Source: CAVXYG01 sp963766005 (GTDB lineage Bacteria > Actinomycetota > Actinomycetes > S36-B12 > GCA-2699445). Taken from it: DNA of 64,000 nt. The notes below the pieces were generated by a model, which ran no database searches, was not told the origin of the DNA, and saw only the letters and a program-made list of their open reading frames with translations. Every line of letters begins with the position of its first letter. The first letter of the stretch is position 1. Shown here piece by piece: positions 15,626 to 24,665 of this stretch. Location of the stretch: assembly GCA_963766005.1 (NCBI GenBank), contig CAVXYG010000001.1, positions 1 to 64,000 on the forward strand, in the 5' to 3' direction. The position numbers and the translations under genes are program-made.

Positions 15626-16423
15626 CTAGTTGACCAAAGTACCGATCTTGTCACCCCGAACCGCGCGGGCGATGTTGCCGTGCTGCAGCAAGTTGAACAC
15701 GACGATCGGCATCTCATTGTCGCGGCACAGACTGATCGCCGTAGCATCGGCCACCTTGAGGTCGCGCTGCAGCACCTCGTCGTAGCTGAGCCGCTCGAAG
15801 CGCCGGGCATCGGGATTGGTCCGGGGATCGCTGTCGTAGACACCGTCGACGCCTTTGGCCATCAGCACGATCTGGGCGCCAATCTCCAGCGCCCGCTGCG
15901 CCGCGGTGGTGTCGGTGGAGAAGTACGGCGCTCCGAGACCACCGCCGAAGATGACGACACGGCCCTTGTCCAGGTGCCGCTCGGCCCGGCGCGGCACGTA
16001 CGGCTCGGCGACCTGTCCCATGGAGATGGAGGTCTGCACGCGGGTAGGGACACCCTGCGCCTCCAGGAAGTCCTGCAGTGCCAGGCAGTTCATGACCGTG
16101 CCCAGCATGCCCATGTAGTCGGCCCGGCCCCGATCCATCCCGGCACGGCTCAGCTCCGAGCCCCGGAAGTAGTTGCCGCCCCCGATCACGACCGCGACTT
16201 GGACGCCGCGCTCGACGACTGCGGCGATCTGCTCGGCGATGGAGGCAACGGTCGCGGGATCGACCCCGAGCCCGCCGCCGCCTGCGAAGGCCTCGCCGGA
16301 CAGCTTGAGCAGCACCCGGTGAAAGCCGCCCTCCGGCGCCTCCGGCCAGGACTCCGCCGTCCCTTCCAGGACCGCCTGCGCCGATGCCGGCCCCGCCGTC
16401 CCGACTCCGCCGGTCACCGTCAT
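15626..16423 (-). CDS. pyrH: UMP kinase
   Basis: The enzyme phosphorylates UMP to UDP. The amino-acid-kinase fold motifs are all present: LLKLSGEAFAG, VVIGGGNYFRG, GMLGTVMNCLALQ, ISMGQVAEPYVPRRAERHL, GGLGAPYFSTDTTAAQRA, MAKGVDGVYDSDPR and CRDNEMPIVVFNL. From the ATG at 16423, preceded by GGAAGGGTGGAACG, the product has 265 residues with an N-terminal extension of about 30 residues before the conserved core, as in other actinobacteria. It lies upstream of frr and is separated from tsf by a hairpin terminator. Confidence 0.96.
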   Translation of the reverse strand: MTVTGGVGTAGPASAQAVLEGTAESWPEAPEGGFHRVLLKLSGEAFAGGGGLGVDPATVASIAEQIAAVVERGVQVAVVIGGGNYFRGSELSRAGMDRGRADYMGMLGTVMNCLALQDFLEAQGVPTRVQTSISMGQVAEPYVPRRAERHLDKGRVVIFGGGLGAPYFSTDTTAAQRALEIGAQIVLMAKGVDGVYDSDPRTNPDARRFERLSYDEVLQRDLKVADATAISLCRDNEMPIVVFNLLQHGNIARAVRGDKIGTLVN

Positions 16424-16526
16424 CGTTCCACCCTTCCGCGAGCTCACGAGGCCCATCCGGTGCCCTCAGTCTGCCGTACCCGGACCAACGATGGGCGGGA
16501 CACCCCAATGGCCGCGGACAAAGACG

Positions 16527-16561
16527 CAGCGGCGGCCGCCCGATGTGGACGGCCGCCGCTG
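16527..16561 (-). terminator. strong hairpin between tsf and pyrH
   Basis: CAGCGGCGGCCG (16527-16538) and CGGCCGCCGCTG (16550-16561) are a perfect 12-bp inverted repeat with an 11-nt loop, just after the tsf stop in the direction of transcription. Reading along the minus strand it is followed by CGTCTTTGTCC, a weak U-rich tail. It probably ends the rpsB-tsf transcript, fully or partly. Confidence 0.7.
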
Positions 16562-16572
16562 TCGTGTCGGTC

Positions 16573-17385
16573 TCAGGCGCCGATCTCCAGACGGACGAAG
16601 CCGGAGACCGTGGTCCCCGCCTCGTCCAGCATGGCCCGGACCGTGCGCTTGCTGTCCAGGATCGATGCCTGCTCCAGCAGGCAGTGCTCCTTGACGTACC
16701 CGTTGACCCGGCCCTCCACGATCTTGGGCAGGGCCCGCTCGGGCTTGCCCTCCTCGCGCGCGGTCGCCTCGGCGATGCGCCGCTCGTTGTCCAGGACGTC
16801 CGAGGGGATGTCGTCGCGGGTGAGGTATGTCGGCCGCATGGCCGCGACCTGCATCGCGACGGTACGTGCCGCCTCCGCCGAGCCCTCGTAGGCGACCACG
16901 ACGCCGGTCTGTGCGGGCAGGTCGCCGGACTTGCGGTGCAGGTAGACCATGACGTCGCCGTCGAGGTGCGCGACCCGCCCGGCGGCGAGCTTCTCGCCGA
17001 TCACGCCGGAGAGGCTCTCGACCTCCTCGGTGACGGTCTTCCCGGAATCGAGGACCAGGCCCTGCAGCGCCGCAGCGTCGGTCGGCCGGGCAGCGTCGGC
17101 GGCTGCCGCGATCCGGGCGCCGAGTCCCTGGAATTCCGTGTTCTTCGCGACGAAGTCCGTCTCGCAGAGCAATTCCACGACCGTGCCGCCCTGCTGGGCA
17201 ACCAGTCCGTTGGAAGCCGCCCGGCCCGACCGCTTGGCGGCCTTGGCCGCTCCGGAGATCCGAAGGATCTCCACAGCCTTGTCGTAGTCGCCGTCGGCCT
17301 CGACGAGTGCCTTCTTGCACTCCATCATCCCGGCGCCGGTAGCGTCGCGGAGCTTCTTGACCTCCGCAGCGGTGATGTTCGCCAT
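16573..17385 (-). CDS. tsf: elongation factor Ts
   Basis: EF-Ts is the nucleotide-exchange factor of EF-Tu. The N-terminal UBA-like domain is typical (AAEVKKLRDATGAGMMECKK, ALVEADGDYDKAVEILR). The core motif GGTVVELLCETDFVAKN follows, and the C-terminal part has VNGYVKEHCLLEQ. Length 270 residues, the normal actinobacterial form. The ATG at 17385 has AAGGAGACACAACGAG upstream. It is cotranscribed after rpsB (about 80 bp gap). Confidence 0.97.
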   Translation of the reverse strand: MANITAAEVKKLRDATGAGMMECKKALVEADGDYDKAVEILRISGAAKAAKRSGRAASNGLVAQQGGTVVELLCETDFVAKNTEFQGLGARIAAAADAARPTDAAALQGLVLDSGKTVTEEVESLSGVIGEKLAAGRVAHLDGDVMVYLHRKSGDLPAQTGVVVAYEGSAEAARTVAMQVAAMRPTYLTRDDIPSDVLDNERRIAEATAREEGKPERALPKIVEGRVNGYVKEHCLLEQASILDSKRTVRAMLDEAGTTVSGFVRLEIGA

Positions 17386-17465
17386 CTCGTTGTGTCTCCT
17401 TCATGGCAGGGCGGGGCCGCGACAGCGGTCGCCCTGTCGGTCTCCTGCGTGGCGCTCGAGCGGAC

Positions 17466-18436
17466 TCAGGCCTGCTCGGCGGTGGTCGGCGCGTCTCCGG
17501 TCGGTGCCTCGGCGATCGGCTCGGCCGGTGCCTCGGCTGCCGGCTCGGCAGCGGCCTCGGCTGCGGCTCGGCCGGTGCCTCGGCTGCCGGCTCGGCAGCG
17601 GCCTCAGCGGCGACGCGCTTCTCGTCGGCAGCGATCTCAGCAGCCTCGTCCGGGCCCGGCGCAGCCATGGCCTCCCCCGCCACGAGCAGTTCCCGCTCCC
17701 ACTCCGGCATCGGCTCGGCGTCGGTGGCCGCGGCCTCCGATGCCCCGGCTCGGGCAACGAGTCCCTCGGCGACGGCGTCGGCGATCACCCGCGTCAGCAG
17801 CCCGACTGCGCGAATGGCATCGTCGTTGCCGGGGATCGGGAAGTCGACCTCCTGCGGATCGCAGTTGGTGTCGAGGATGCCCACGACCGGGATGCCCAGC
17901 TTGCGCGCCTCGGCGACGGCGATGTGCTCCTTGTTGGTGTCCACGACCCAGATCGCGCTCGGCGGGCGCTGCATATCGCGGATACCGCCGAGGGTGCGCT
18001 CGAGCTTGTCCTTCTCGCGACGCAGGACCAACAGCTCCTTCTTCGTCATGCCGGAACCGGCGACGTCGTCGAAGTTGATCTCCTGCAGCTCCTTGAGTCG
18101 CTGCAGCCGCTTGTGGACCGTGTTGAAGTTGGTGAGCATGCCGCCGAGCCAGCGCTGGTTGACGTACGGCATGCCGACGCGCGCGGCCTGCTGCTCGATG
18201 GCCTCCTGAGCCTGCTTCTTCGTGCCGATGAACAGGATCGTTCCGCCCTTGGCCACGGTGTTCTTCACGAACTCGTAGGAGGAATCGATGTAGGTCAGGC
18301 TCTGCTGCAAATCGATGATGTAGATGCCATTGCGCTCGGTGAAGATATGGCGCTTCATCTTGGGGTTCCAGCGCCGGGTCTGGTGTCCGAAGTGGACGCC
18401 GGAGTCCAGCAGCTGGCGCATGGTGACGACAGCCAT
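17466..18436 (-). CDS. rpsB: 30S ribosomal protein S2 (one-base deletion in the C-terminal tail)
   Basis: S2 binds the small-subunit head-platform junction. From the ATG at 18436 the sequence is textbook: MRQLLDSGVHFGHQTRRWNP, FTERNGIYIIDLQQSL, PYVNQRWLGGMLTNF and AIWVVDTNKEHIAV. After about residue 285 the tail becomes an Ala/Glu/Pro repeat (EAAAEPAAEAPAEP, twice). In the given frame the tail then turns into Arg/Pro noise and runs on through tsf. Restoring one base near 17567 continues the repeat to GDAPTTAEQA and a TGA at 17466. I read this as a sequencing slip in a repetitive stretch. Total about 323 residues. Confidence 0.95.
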
Positions 18437-18813
18437 GGTGATGTGCCCTTCTGCGGTGCCTTGCGGCACCTGTTGCGGTGCCGGTGTCGGCACCTGGTGT
18501 CGGTTCCGGTGGCGGAGCCACCCCTGGTGCTCGGGAATCACGCCCAACCCCGAAGGGACCGCAGGGCGTGACCGGCGCAACGATCTGACCGACCGCTCCG
18601 AGCACGCGAAATATGCCGCCGTGGCGGCGCTTGCCAGTGTAGCCGAGCACAGGGGCGGCCAGCCAACCACGCGTTCCGGCCGCACCGGGGGCCACCGATG
18701 CACGCAGCCGCGGCGCTGCGGCGGGCTGGCGCCGGCGATCCACCGGGCCAAGCCAATCCCCAGACCGGCTCGGCTCGGCTGCGGCCACCGCGAGTGCCCG
18801 CCATGGTGTCGGA
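18437..18813. promoter_or_regulatory. divergent leader region of rpsB-tsf and the M23 peptidase gene
   Basis: This 377-bp gap has no gene. On the minus strand TACACT (18641-18636) is a good actinobacterial -10 box for rpsB-tsf, giving a leader of about 190 nt. The leader contains several short hairpins, such as GGTGCC-TTGC-GGCACC near 18457-18475 and GCCGCC-AC-GGCGGC further upstream. Autoregulation by S2 through the leader is conceivable but not shown. Confidence 0.4.
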
Positions 18814-19357
18814 GTGCGCCCTGGACTTCTGCTGTCGATCCTCTTCCTCATCCCTGCTCTCGGCAGCGACGCAGCGGCGTCGGCGTCGCTGCCGATGCCG
18901 TGCCGTGCCGATCAGCGACACCGCCGCATCGGCTGTGTCCGGGCCTCGTCCGCAGGCAGGATGGCCGCTCTCGGGCCGCCCCGTCGTCGTGCACGGCTTC
19001 GCGCCGCCGCCGCAACCGTGGTTGGCCGGCCATCGCGGTGTCGATCTCCGCAGCAGCAGCGGGGCTGTCGTCCGCGCGCCGATCACGGGGCGGGTCGAAG
19101 TGGCGCGCACCATCGTGGACCGGGGTGTGCTGGTCCTGCGATCCGGCTCGATCCAGGTCAGCCTGGAGCCGGTCTCCGCGGTGGTCCTCGTCGGGGATTT
19201 CGTGCAAGCCGGGGACCCGATCGGCGTCGTGGCCGACGGCCGCAGTCACTGCGCGCCTCAGCATTGCCTGCACTGGGGACTGCGCGTGGCCGGGGAGTAC
19301 CGCGATCCGCTGCTCCTGGTTCGCCGCTACCGTGCGGTGCTGCTGCCCGTCGACTGA
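18814..19357 (+). CDS. M23-family (LytM) peptidase domain protein, apparently frameshifted
   Basis: The N-terminal part, from the GTG at 18814, reads VRPGLLLSILFLIPALGSDA, a signal peptide. Between about 18895 and 18950 the frame moves by one base, and the second frame carries the LytM domain: GWPLSGRPVVVHGF, then GHRGVDLRS (His and Asp zinc ligands), AGDPIGVV and CLHWGLRV (catalytic His). Joined, it is a secreted protein of about 180 residues. Genes of this type commonly lie next to rpsB in actinobacteria. The last 31 bp overlap the dprA 3' end on the opposite strand. The indel is probably an error, but decay is possible. Confidence 0.7.
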
Positions 19358-20178
19358 CCGCCGATCGGCTCGAGCAGCTCGCGGACTTCGTCGGGGCCGC
19401 TGACGAGGACCGCCACGTGGTCGCGGATGAGGCTGTGGCACCCGGCATGCACCGGATCGTCGACCGGCCCGGGGACCGCCATGACGATCCGGCCCAGCTC
19501 GGCCGCACGCCGGGCTGTCGCAAGCGCTCCCGACCGCTGGGCCGCCTGGACGACCAGGGTTGCGGGGGTGAGGGCTGCGATCAGGCGGTTGCGGGTGAGG
19601 AAGCGGTGACGTGCCGGCGAGGTACCCGGCGGCACCTCCGACACGACGGTGCCGTGCTCGACCACGCGATCGAGCAGCTCGGCGTGGCTGCGCGGCGATG
19701 CGACATCCACGCCGCCGGCGAGCACCGCCACGGTCCGGCCGCGGCATTGGAGGGCGCCGCGGTGCGCGGCCGCATCGATGCCGAAGGCGCCGCCACTGAC
19801 GATCGTGTAGTCATCCGAGGCCAGCGACGCCGACCACTGCACGGCGATCTCGCGGCCCGGCCCCGTGGCCGCTCGCGCCCCGACGACGGTCAGCGAGCGC
19901 AGCAGCGATACCCGCAACGGCTTGCCCCGGACCCAGAGCATCAGCGGTGGAGCCTCGAGGTCGTCCAACTGGGTCGGCCATCCCGCGTCGCCGGGGATCA
20001 GCGTCTCGATGCCGGCGGTGCGCCACCTCGTGAGGTCCTCCGCGGCCCGCGCCAACACCACCTCGGTGGCGCCCAGAGCGGCGACCGCTCCCACCTGGCG
20101 CACCAGTGCCGCCGTGGCCTGGTCGGCAGGCTCCGCGCTACGGCTCAGTGCGATTCGGGCAAGTCGTTCGATCTCCAT
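19327..20178 (-). CDS. dprA: DNA-processing protein DprA (Smf)
   Basis: DprA loads RecA on incoming single-stranded DNA. The Rossmann-like DprA core is clear: VVGARAATGPGREIA, SGGAFGIDAAAHRGAL, VAVLAGGVDVASPRSH, SEVPPGTSPARHRFLTRNR, and VVQAAQRSGALATARRAAEL followed by VPGPVDDPVHAGCHSLI. Length 283 residues, slightly short because a C-terminal winged helix is missing. The ATG at 20178 has GGGAGGGACTG upstream. In actinobacteria comM and yraN usually separate dprA from rnhB; here only 123 bp do. Confidence 0.93.
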   Translation of the reverse strand: MEIERLARIALSRSAEPADQATAALVRQVGAVAALGATEVVLARAAEDLTRWRTAGIETLIPGDAGWPTQLDDLEAPPLMLWVRGKPLRVSLLRSLTVVGARAATGPGREIAVQWSASLASDDYTIVSGGAFGIDAAAHRGALQCRGRTVAVLAGGVDVASPRSHAELLDRVVEHGTVVSEVPPGTSPARHRFLTRNRLIAALTPATLVVQAAQRSGALATARRAAELGRIVMAVPGPVDDPVHAGCHSLIRDHVAVLVSGPDEVRELLEPIGGQSTGSSTAR

Positions 20179-20301
20179 CAGTCCCTCCCCCGCTCAGGGT
20201 GGGGCGAGCCGTGACGGTTCGTGGGCGAGCCTTCGATGCGTGGGGATGGGCTGCGGGCTGTGGACGGGGCGGGGATCGGCCCGGGTCGGCGGTCCGCGCC
20301 G

Positions 20302-21072
20302 TCAGCGGCCCGCGCCGGTGGGGGTCGCCGGGTCGGCACCCGTCCCGGGCGGCAGGATGAGCAGTTGCTCCCCGTCGGCCAAGCGACGCCAGGTCCGGCG
20401 ACGTTCGGGGTCGAGTCCATGCAGTTGCTCGTCGGTGCCGGGCAGCTGCCAGCTCAGCCGGTGGTGCTTCGATGGGCCCTGCTGCGCGATCGCCGAGAGA
20501 TGCTCGGGTGCTGCGTACCCCTTGTTGCTGCACCAGCCGTAGCCCAACCCGGGATTGTCCAGCCGGGCCATGATCCGGTCCCGCTCGACCTTCGCCAGCA
20601 CGCTGGCCGCGGCAACCGACGAGCAATCGCGGTCCGCCTTGACCCGCATCGTCACCCGATGCGACCCGGGGAACTCCGGCACGCCGTCGCCGGTCGATCC
20701 AAGCCAGTCGTGGGAGCCGTCGAGCAGGACGGCCGCCACCGGCCGGCCGAGCGCGCGCAGTGCGCGCACGCCCGCCAGCCGCAGCGCAGCGGTCAGCCCG
20801 ACGACATCGATCTCCTCGGCCGAGGCGTGGCCGACACCGTGCGCCGGCGCCCACCGAAGCACCCGAGGGTAGAGCGCCTCGCGCTGCTTGGGACTGAGCG
20901 CCTTGCTGTCCCGCAGACCGGTCGGCGCCGAGCGGGTTTCCGTCAGCACGAGGACCGCCCCTACCGTGACCGGACCGGCCAGCGACCCGCGGCCCACTTC
21001 GTCCATCCCGACGACGCTGGCCGCGCCGGCGCGAAGGAGTCTGCGTTCGTGGGTCAGCGATGGTCGAGACAT
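20302..21072 (-). CDS. rnhB: ribonuclease HII
   Basis: RNase HII removes RNA from DNA-RNA hybrids and single misincorporated ribonucleotides. The active-site motifs are GMDEVGRGSLAGPV (Asp-Glu), then LRDSKALSPKQRE, VLLDGSHDWLG (Asp) and KADRDCSSVAAASVLAKVER (Asp). Length 256 residues with an extended C-terminus as in other actinobacteria. The ORF begins MSRPSLTHERRLLRAG; its start is 9 bp from the lepB stop, so it is in the lepB operon. Confidence 0.96.
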   Translation of the reverse strand: MSRPSLTHERRLLRAGAASVVGMDEVGRGSLAGPVTVGAVLVLTETRSAPTGLRDSKALSPKQREALYPRVLRWAPAHGVGHASAEEIDVVGLTAALRLAGVRALRALGRPVAAVLLDGSHDWLGSTGDGVPEFPGSHRVTMRVKADRDCSSVAAASVLAKVERDRIMARLDNPGLGYGWCSNKGYAAPEHLSAIAQQGPSKHHRLSWQLPGTDEQLHGLDPERRRTWRRLADGEQLLILPPGTGADPATPTGAGR

Positions 21073-21081
21073 CCGCCGTCG

Positions 21082-21921
21082 CTACCCCGCTGCTGCCGGA
21101 GTTCCGGCGCCGGCCGGTGCCGGGGTTGGTCCCGGGGATGCCGCCCCCGCCGACCGGTCACCGGCGGAGTCCGCCGCAGCCCGCGCCCCATCCGCAGCCT
21201 CTGCCGGCATCGACGACTGCGACCGCACCAAGCCCCACCGGTCCCACGGCCAGATCACCATGGCGACCCGCCCGATCGCCCGGTCCACCGGCACCATGCC
21301 GCCACCCGGGTCGCCGAGGTGCGCCCGGGAATCGGCCGATGCCGAGCGGTGGTCGCCCATGAGCCACATGTGGCCGTCGGGCACGACGACGTCGAAGGGC
21401 TGGGTGCTGGGTAGATCGCCGGGGTAGAGGTACGGCTCCACCAGGGGTTCGCCGTTGACGAGAATCGCCCCGGCCTCGTCGCAGCACTGCACGCGGTCGC
21501 CGCCGACACCGATGAGCCGTTTGACGAACACCGTGTCGGGCGGGGCGACGAGTCCCACGGTGCGCCCCAGTTCCAGGGCGACGCGCTCCAGCAGGTTCGC
21601 TCCAACGTCGGCGGGCGGGGCCTGCGTGAACGTGCCGGCACCGTCGAACACGACGACGTCTCCCCGCTGCGGTTCGCCAATGCGGTAGGCGATCCGATTC
21701 ACCGCGACACGATCGCCCACCTCGAGCGTGTCCTCCATCGAGCCGGAGGGGATGAAGAAGACCTGGACCAGGAACGTCTTGACCAGCAGCGCCACCACGA
21801 GCGCGACAACGATCGTGAGCGGGAGTTCGATCCAGCCCGGGATCCGTCGGCGTCCTGGGCGCTCCTGAGCCTGCGCCGCCGACCCGTCCGAGGACGGGAC
21901 CGCGCCAGCGGAATCAGACAC
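21082..21921 (-). CDS. lepB: signal peptidase I
   Basis: This membrane enzyme cleaves Sec and Tat signal peptides. After a charged N-terminus one transmembrane segment (LPLTIVVALVVALLVKTFLV) precedes the catalytic serine in IPSGSMEDTL. The catalytic lysine lies in VFVKRLIGVGGDRV, and the box GDHRSASADSR is intact. A C-terminal Ala/Pro-rich tail follows IWPWDRWGLV. The start is a GTG at 21921, 42 bp after the rplS stop. 279 residues. Confidence 0.95.
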   Translation of the reverse strand: MSDSAGAVPSSDGSAAQAQERPGRRRIPGWIELPLTIVVALVVALLVKTFLVQVFFIPSGSMEDTLEVGDRVAVNRIAYRIGEPQRGDVVVFDGAGTFTQAPPADVGANLLERVALELGRTVGLVAPPDTVFVKRLIGVGGDRVQCCDEAGAILVNGEPLVEPYLYPGDLPSTQPFDVVVPDGHMWLMGDHRSASADSRAHLGDPGGGMVPVDRAIGRVAMVIWPWDRWGLVRSQSSMPAEAADGARAAADSAGDRSAGAASPGPTPAPAGAGTPAAAG

Positions 21922-21963
21922 GTCGAGCAGTCTCGCCGCTGCGGCAGTCGCCGCGGGCAGTCA

Positions 21964-22317
21964 TCAGCCGGCGTTGTGGCGGCGCTCGCGGATCTTGGCG
22001 GCCTTGCCGCGACGCTCGCGCAGATAGTAGAGCTTCGCCCGGCGGACATCGCCGCGAGTCACCACCTCGATCTTGTCGACCGACGGGGTGTGCACCGGGA
22101 AGGTCCGCTCAACGCCGACGCCGAAGGACACCTTGCGCACGGTGAACGTCTCGCCGATTCCGCCGCCCTGCCGGGCGATCACGGCGCCCTGGAACATCTG
22201 GATCCGCGAGCGGCTGCCCTCGATGACCTTCACATGGACCTTCACCGTGTCGCCGGGTCGGAAGTCCGGGATGTCGCTGCGCAAGGAGGTCGCATTGACC
22301 GAGTCGAGGGTGTGCAT
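21964..22317 (-). CDS. rplS: 50S ribosomal protein L19
   Basis: L19 lies at the 30S-50S interface. From the ATG at 22317 the product reads MHTLDSVNATSLRSDIPDF, then GDTVKVHVKVIEGSRSRIQ, FQGAVIARQGGGIGETFTVR and KLYYLRERRGKAAKIRE. At 117 residues it is normal. In the sequence as given the frame is fused upstream to trmD because of an indel there; the real start is set by homology. Confidence 0.97.
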   Translation of the reverse strand: MHTLDSVNATSLRSDIPDFRPGDTVKVHVKVIEGSRSRIQMFQGAVIARQGGGIGETFTVRKVSFGVGVERTFPVHTPSVDKIEVVTRGDVRRAKLYYLRERRGKAAKIRERRHNAG

Positions 22318-22439
22318 GGGGTGTCCATTCCGCAGGCGCCACAGGTCGCCCGCCGTCGTCCGGCGCTCGCCGGTGATGAGTTCATGCGGTGCAGCGCCGT
22401 CCCGGGGCTCCCTGCGGCAAGCGGACCCGCGGCGCGGCT

Positions 22440-23184
22440 TCAGTGTGCCACAGGCCGGTCGGCTGCGGCCAATCCCCGCATCACGCCGGCGGCAGCAGGT
22501 CGGGACGGACCTGTCGCGGTGCGCAGCCGGGACTGCTCGTTGCGCCAGAGCGCGACGGCGCCGTGGTCGCCGGACTGCAGGACGGCCGGCACCGGCAGGC
22601 TGCGCCAGACCGGGGGCCGCGTGTACGCCGGCGCTTCGAGCAGTCCGTCCCGGTCCGCGGCGAAGGAGTCGTCGACCAGCGCTGCCCTCGTTGCCGAGCA
22701 CGCCCGGGAGGAGCCTGGCGATCGCCTCGATCATCACCAGCGCCGCTGCTTCACCCCCGGCCAGGACGTAGTCGCCGATGGAGACCTCGCGAACGTCCAC
22801 GCGCTTGCGGTAGTGCTCGGCGACCCGCTGATCGATACCCTCGTAGCGCCCGCACGCCAGGACCAGCCGATTCCGCCGGGACAGTTCCTGGGCGGTGTCC
22901 TGGCGGAACGGGGTGCCGGCAGGGGTGGGCACGAGGAGCACCGCATCGCCAGGGTCCGTCCCCAGCACCTCGTCGAGGCATTCGCCCCAGGGCTCGGGTT
23001 TCATGACCATCCCGGGGCCGCCGCCGTACGGCGCGTCGTCGACGGTGCGGTGGCGGTCGTGGGTGTAGTCGCGCAAGTCGTGCACGCGCAGGTCGAGGAT
23101 GCCGACGGTGATCGCCCGCCCAACCAGCGAGAGCCGCAGCGGTGCCAGGTAGGCGGGGAAGATCGAAACTACGTCGATGCGCAT
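22440..23184 (-). CDS. trmD: tRNA (guanine-37-N1)-methyltransferase (one frameshift)
   Basis: TrmD methylates G37 of tRNAs to prevent frameshifting. The N-terminal SPOUT domain is intact: MRIDVVSIFPAYLAPL, DDAPYGGGPGMVMKPEP, LACGRYEGIDQRVAEHY and VSIGDYVLAGGEAAALV. After GVLGNEGSA near 22690 the given frame becomes noise and would run into rplS. The neighbouring frame gives the expected VDDSFAADRDGLLEAPAYTR, then PPVWRSLPVPAVLQSGDHG, with a stop at 22440. Since trmD is essential I take this as a sequencing indel. Confidence 0.93.
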
Positions 23185-23187
23185 CGC

Positions 23188-23715
23188 TCAGTCGTCGGCT
23201 TGGTCGGCTTCGTCGGCTTCGGAGAGCAGGCCCGGGCGGTCGGCGACATGGATGCGCCCGGCAGCGGTATCGACCTCGGTCACGAGCTCGACAACCAGGG
23301 GCACCAACCGCGTGGGCCCGTCGGTGAGACGTACTGCCAGGAGGTCCTGCAGGGGGAGGTGGACGACATCCACCACCTCGCCCACCAGACCCTGATCGGT
23401 GTGCACGGAGCACCCGACCAGCTCGTGGTCGTACCAGGCCTCAGGCTCCGGAACCGCGTCCTCGGGCTCACGGAACAGTGCCAGGCCCCGCAAGGCCTCG
23501 GCGGCGGCGCGGTCGGCGATGCCGGCGAACTGGACGAGCAGCCGCCCGGAGTGCCAGCGACTGTCCGACACGGTCAGGGTGCCGGCCCCGTCCTGCGATG
23601 TCAGCAACACCGATCCCGGAGCGAAACGGATCTCCGGATCATCGGTCCGCGGCTGCACCGCGACGTCGCCGCGCACCCCATGGGCCCGGCCGACGCGGCC
23701 CACGAGGAAGCGCAC
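23188..23715 (-). CDS. rimM: ribosome maturation factor RimM
   Basis: RimM helps assemble the 30S head and binds S19. The N-terminal domain reads VGRVGRAHGVRGDVAV, and a PRC-barrel follows (WYDHELVGCSVHTDQGLVGE, PLVVELVTEVD). 175 residues. The start is a GTG at 23715 that overlaps the khpA stop by one base. The acidic C-terminus (SEADEADQADD) is typical of high-GC actinobacteria. Confidence 0.95.
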   Translation of the reverse strand: MRFLVGRVGRAHGVRGDVAVQPRTDDPEIRFAPGSVLLTSQDGAGTLTVSDSRWHSGRLLVQFAGIADRAAAEALRGLALFREPEDAVPEPEAWYDHELVGCSVHTDQGLVGEVVDVVHLPLQDLLAVRLTDGPTRLVPLVVELVTEVDTAAGRIHVADRPGLLSEADEADQADD

Positions 23716-23960
23716 TACCGACCGGCCACGTCCATGAAGTCCACACGGACCCGAGGTCCGGTATCGGCGTCCACCGCATCGACCACAGTGCGGACCGCGT
23801 TGGCGGTGCGACCGGCCCGGCCGATGACCCGCCCCATATCGTCCGGGTGCACGCGGATCTGCAGTACGCGGCCCCGGCGTGATGAGGACAGCCGAACCGA
23901 GACGTCGTCCGGGTGGTCGACGATGCCCCGTACCAGGTGCTCGACAGCGTCAGCGAGCAT
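23715..23960 (-). CDS. khpA: KH-domain RNA-binding protein
   Basis: This 81-residue protein is a single KH domain with the RNA-contacting loop GRVIGRAGRTANAVR. It lies between rpsP and rimM, its standard place in Gram-positive genomes, with 2 bp to rpsP and a 1-bp overlap to rimM. KhpA works with KhpB in other Gram-positives on cell-division mRNAs. Confidence 0.94.
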   Translation of the reverse strand: MLADAVEHLVRGIVDHPDDVSVRLSSSRRGRVLQIRVHPDDMGRVIGRAGRTANAVRTVVDAVDADTGPRVRVDFMDVAGR

Positions 23961-23962
23961 GG

Positions 23963-24487
23963 TCAGGCCTTCTCCGACTCCGCCTTGGCCTCATCAGCCT
24001 TGTCTGCGGCGTTCTGGGCCTCCTCTGCGGCGATCTCCACCTGCGCCTCAGCGGCCTTGGCCTCGGCCTCGGCAGCCTTGGCCTTCGCCTGAGCAGCATC
24101 CCTGGCCTTGGCCTTCTGCTCCTGCGCGAACTTCTCGTTCTCGCCGGCGGCCTCCCTGGCGGCAGCCTCGAAGATGGCGCGACGGTCCGGCTTCGGCTCG
24201 GCGACCTTCAGCGTTCCCTCGGTACCGGGCAAGCCCTTGAAGGTCTGCCAGTCACCGGTGATCTCGAGCAGGCGCTGCACGGCCTCGGTGGGTTGGGCGC
24301 CCACGCCGAGCCAGTACTGCGCGCGCTCGGAGGAGATCTGGATCAGGCTCGGCTCCTCCTTGGGGTGGTAGAGGCCGATCTCTTCGATCGCCCGACCGTC
24401 ACGGCGGTTGCGGGCGTCGGCGATGACGATGCGGTACTGCGGGTTGCGCTTCTTGCCCAAGCGCTTCAACTTGATCTTGACAGCCAC
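23963..24487 (-). CDS. rpsP: 30S ribosomal protein S16 with long Ala/Glu/Lys C-terminal extension
   Basis: The S16 core is VAVKIKLKRLGKKRNPQYRI, ARNRRDGRAIEEIGLYHP and AQYWLGVGAQPTEAVQRLL. I place the start at the GTG at 24487; the longer frame (MAGMSTTEPG) adds residues not found in S16. After the usual 85 or so residues comes an extension of about 85, mostly Ala, Glu and Lys (AAQAKAKAAEAEAKAAE), likely one long helix. Such tails are common in actinobacterial S16. It starts the khpA-rimM-trmD-rplS gene run. Confidence 0.95.
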   Translation of the reverse strand: MAVKIKLKRLGKKRNPQYRIVIADARNRRDGRAIEEIGLYHPKEEPSLIQISSERAQYWLGVGAQPTEAVQRLLEITGDWQTFKGLPGTEGTLKVAEPKPDRRAIFEAAAREAAGENEKFAQEQKAKARDAAQAKAKAAEAEAKAAEAQVEIAAEEAQNAADKADEAKAESEKA

Positions 24488-24665
24488 GGCTGCAGGGTCT
24501 CCTGGTTCTGTAGTGCTCATCCCGGCCACCGGGTGGGGTCCGGGGGACGCGGATCACAAAGGGTTGCATCCGCGGCGGAGAGAGGGGCCGCTGCGCTGAT
24601 GCCTCGTCCGACCAGTGTGCCAGATGAGGCGGATGCGGGGGTAATCGCGGCGCATGGCTGCCGGT

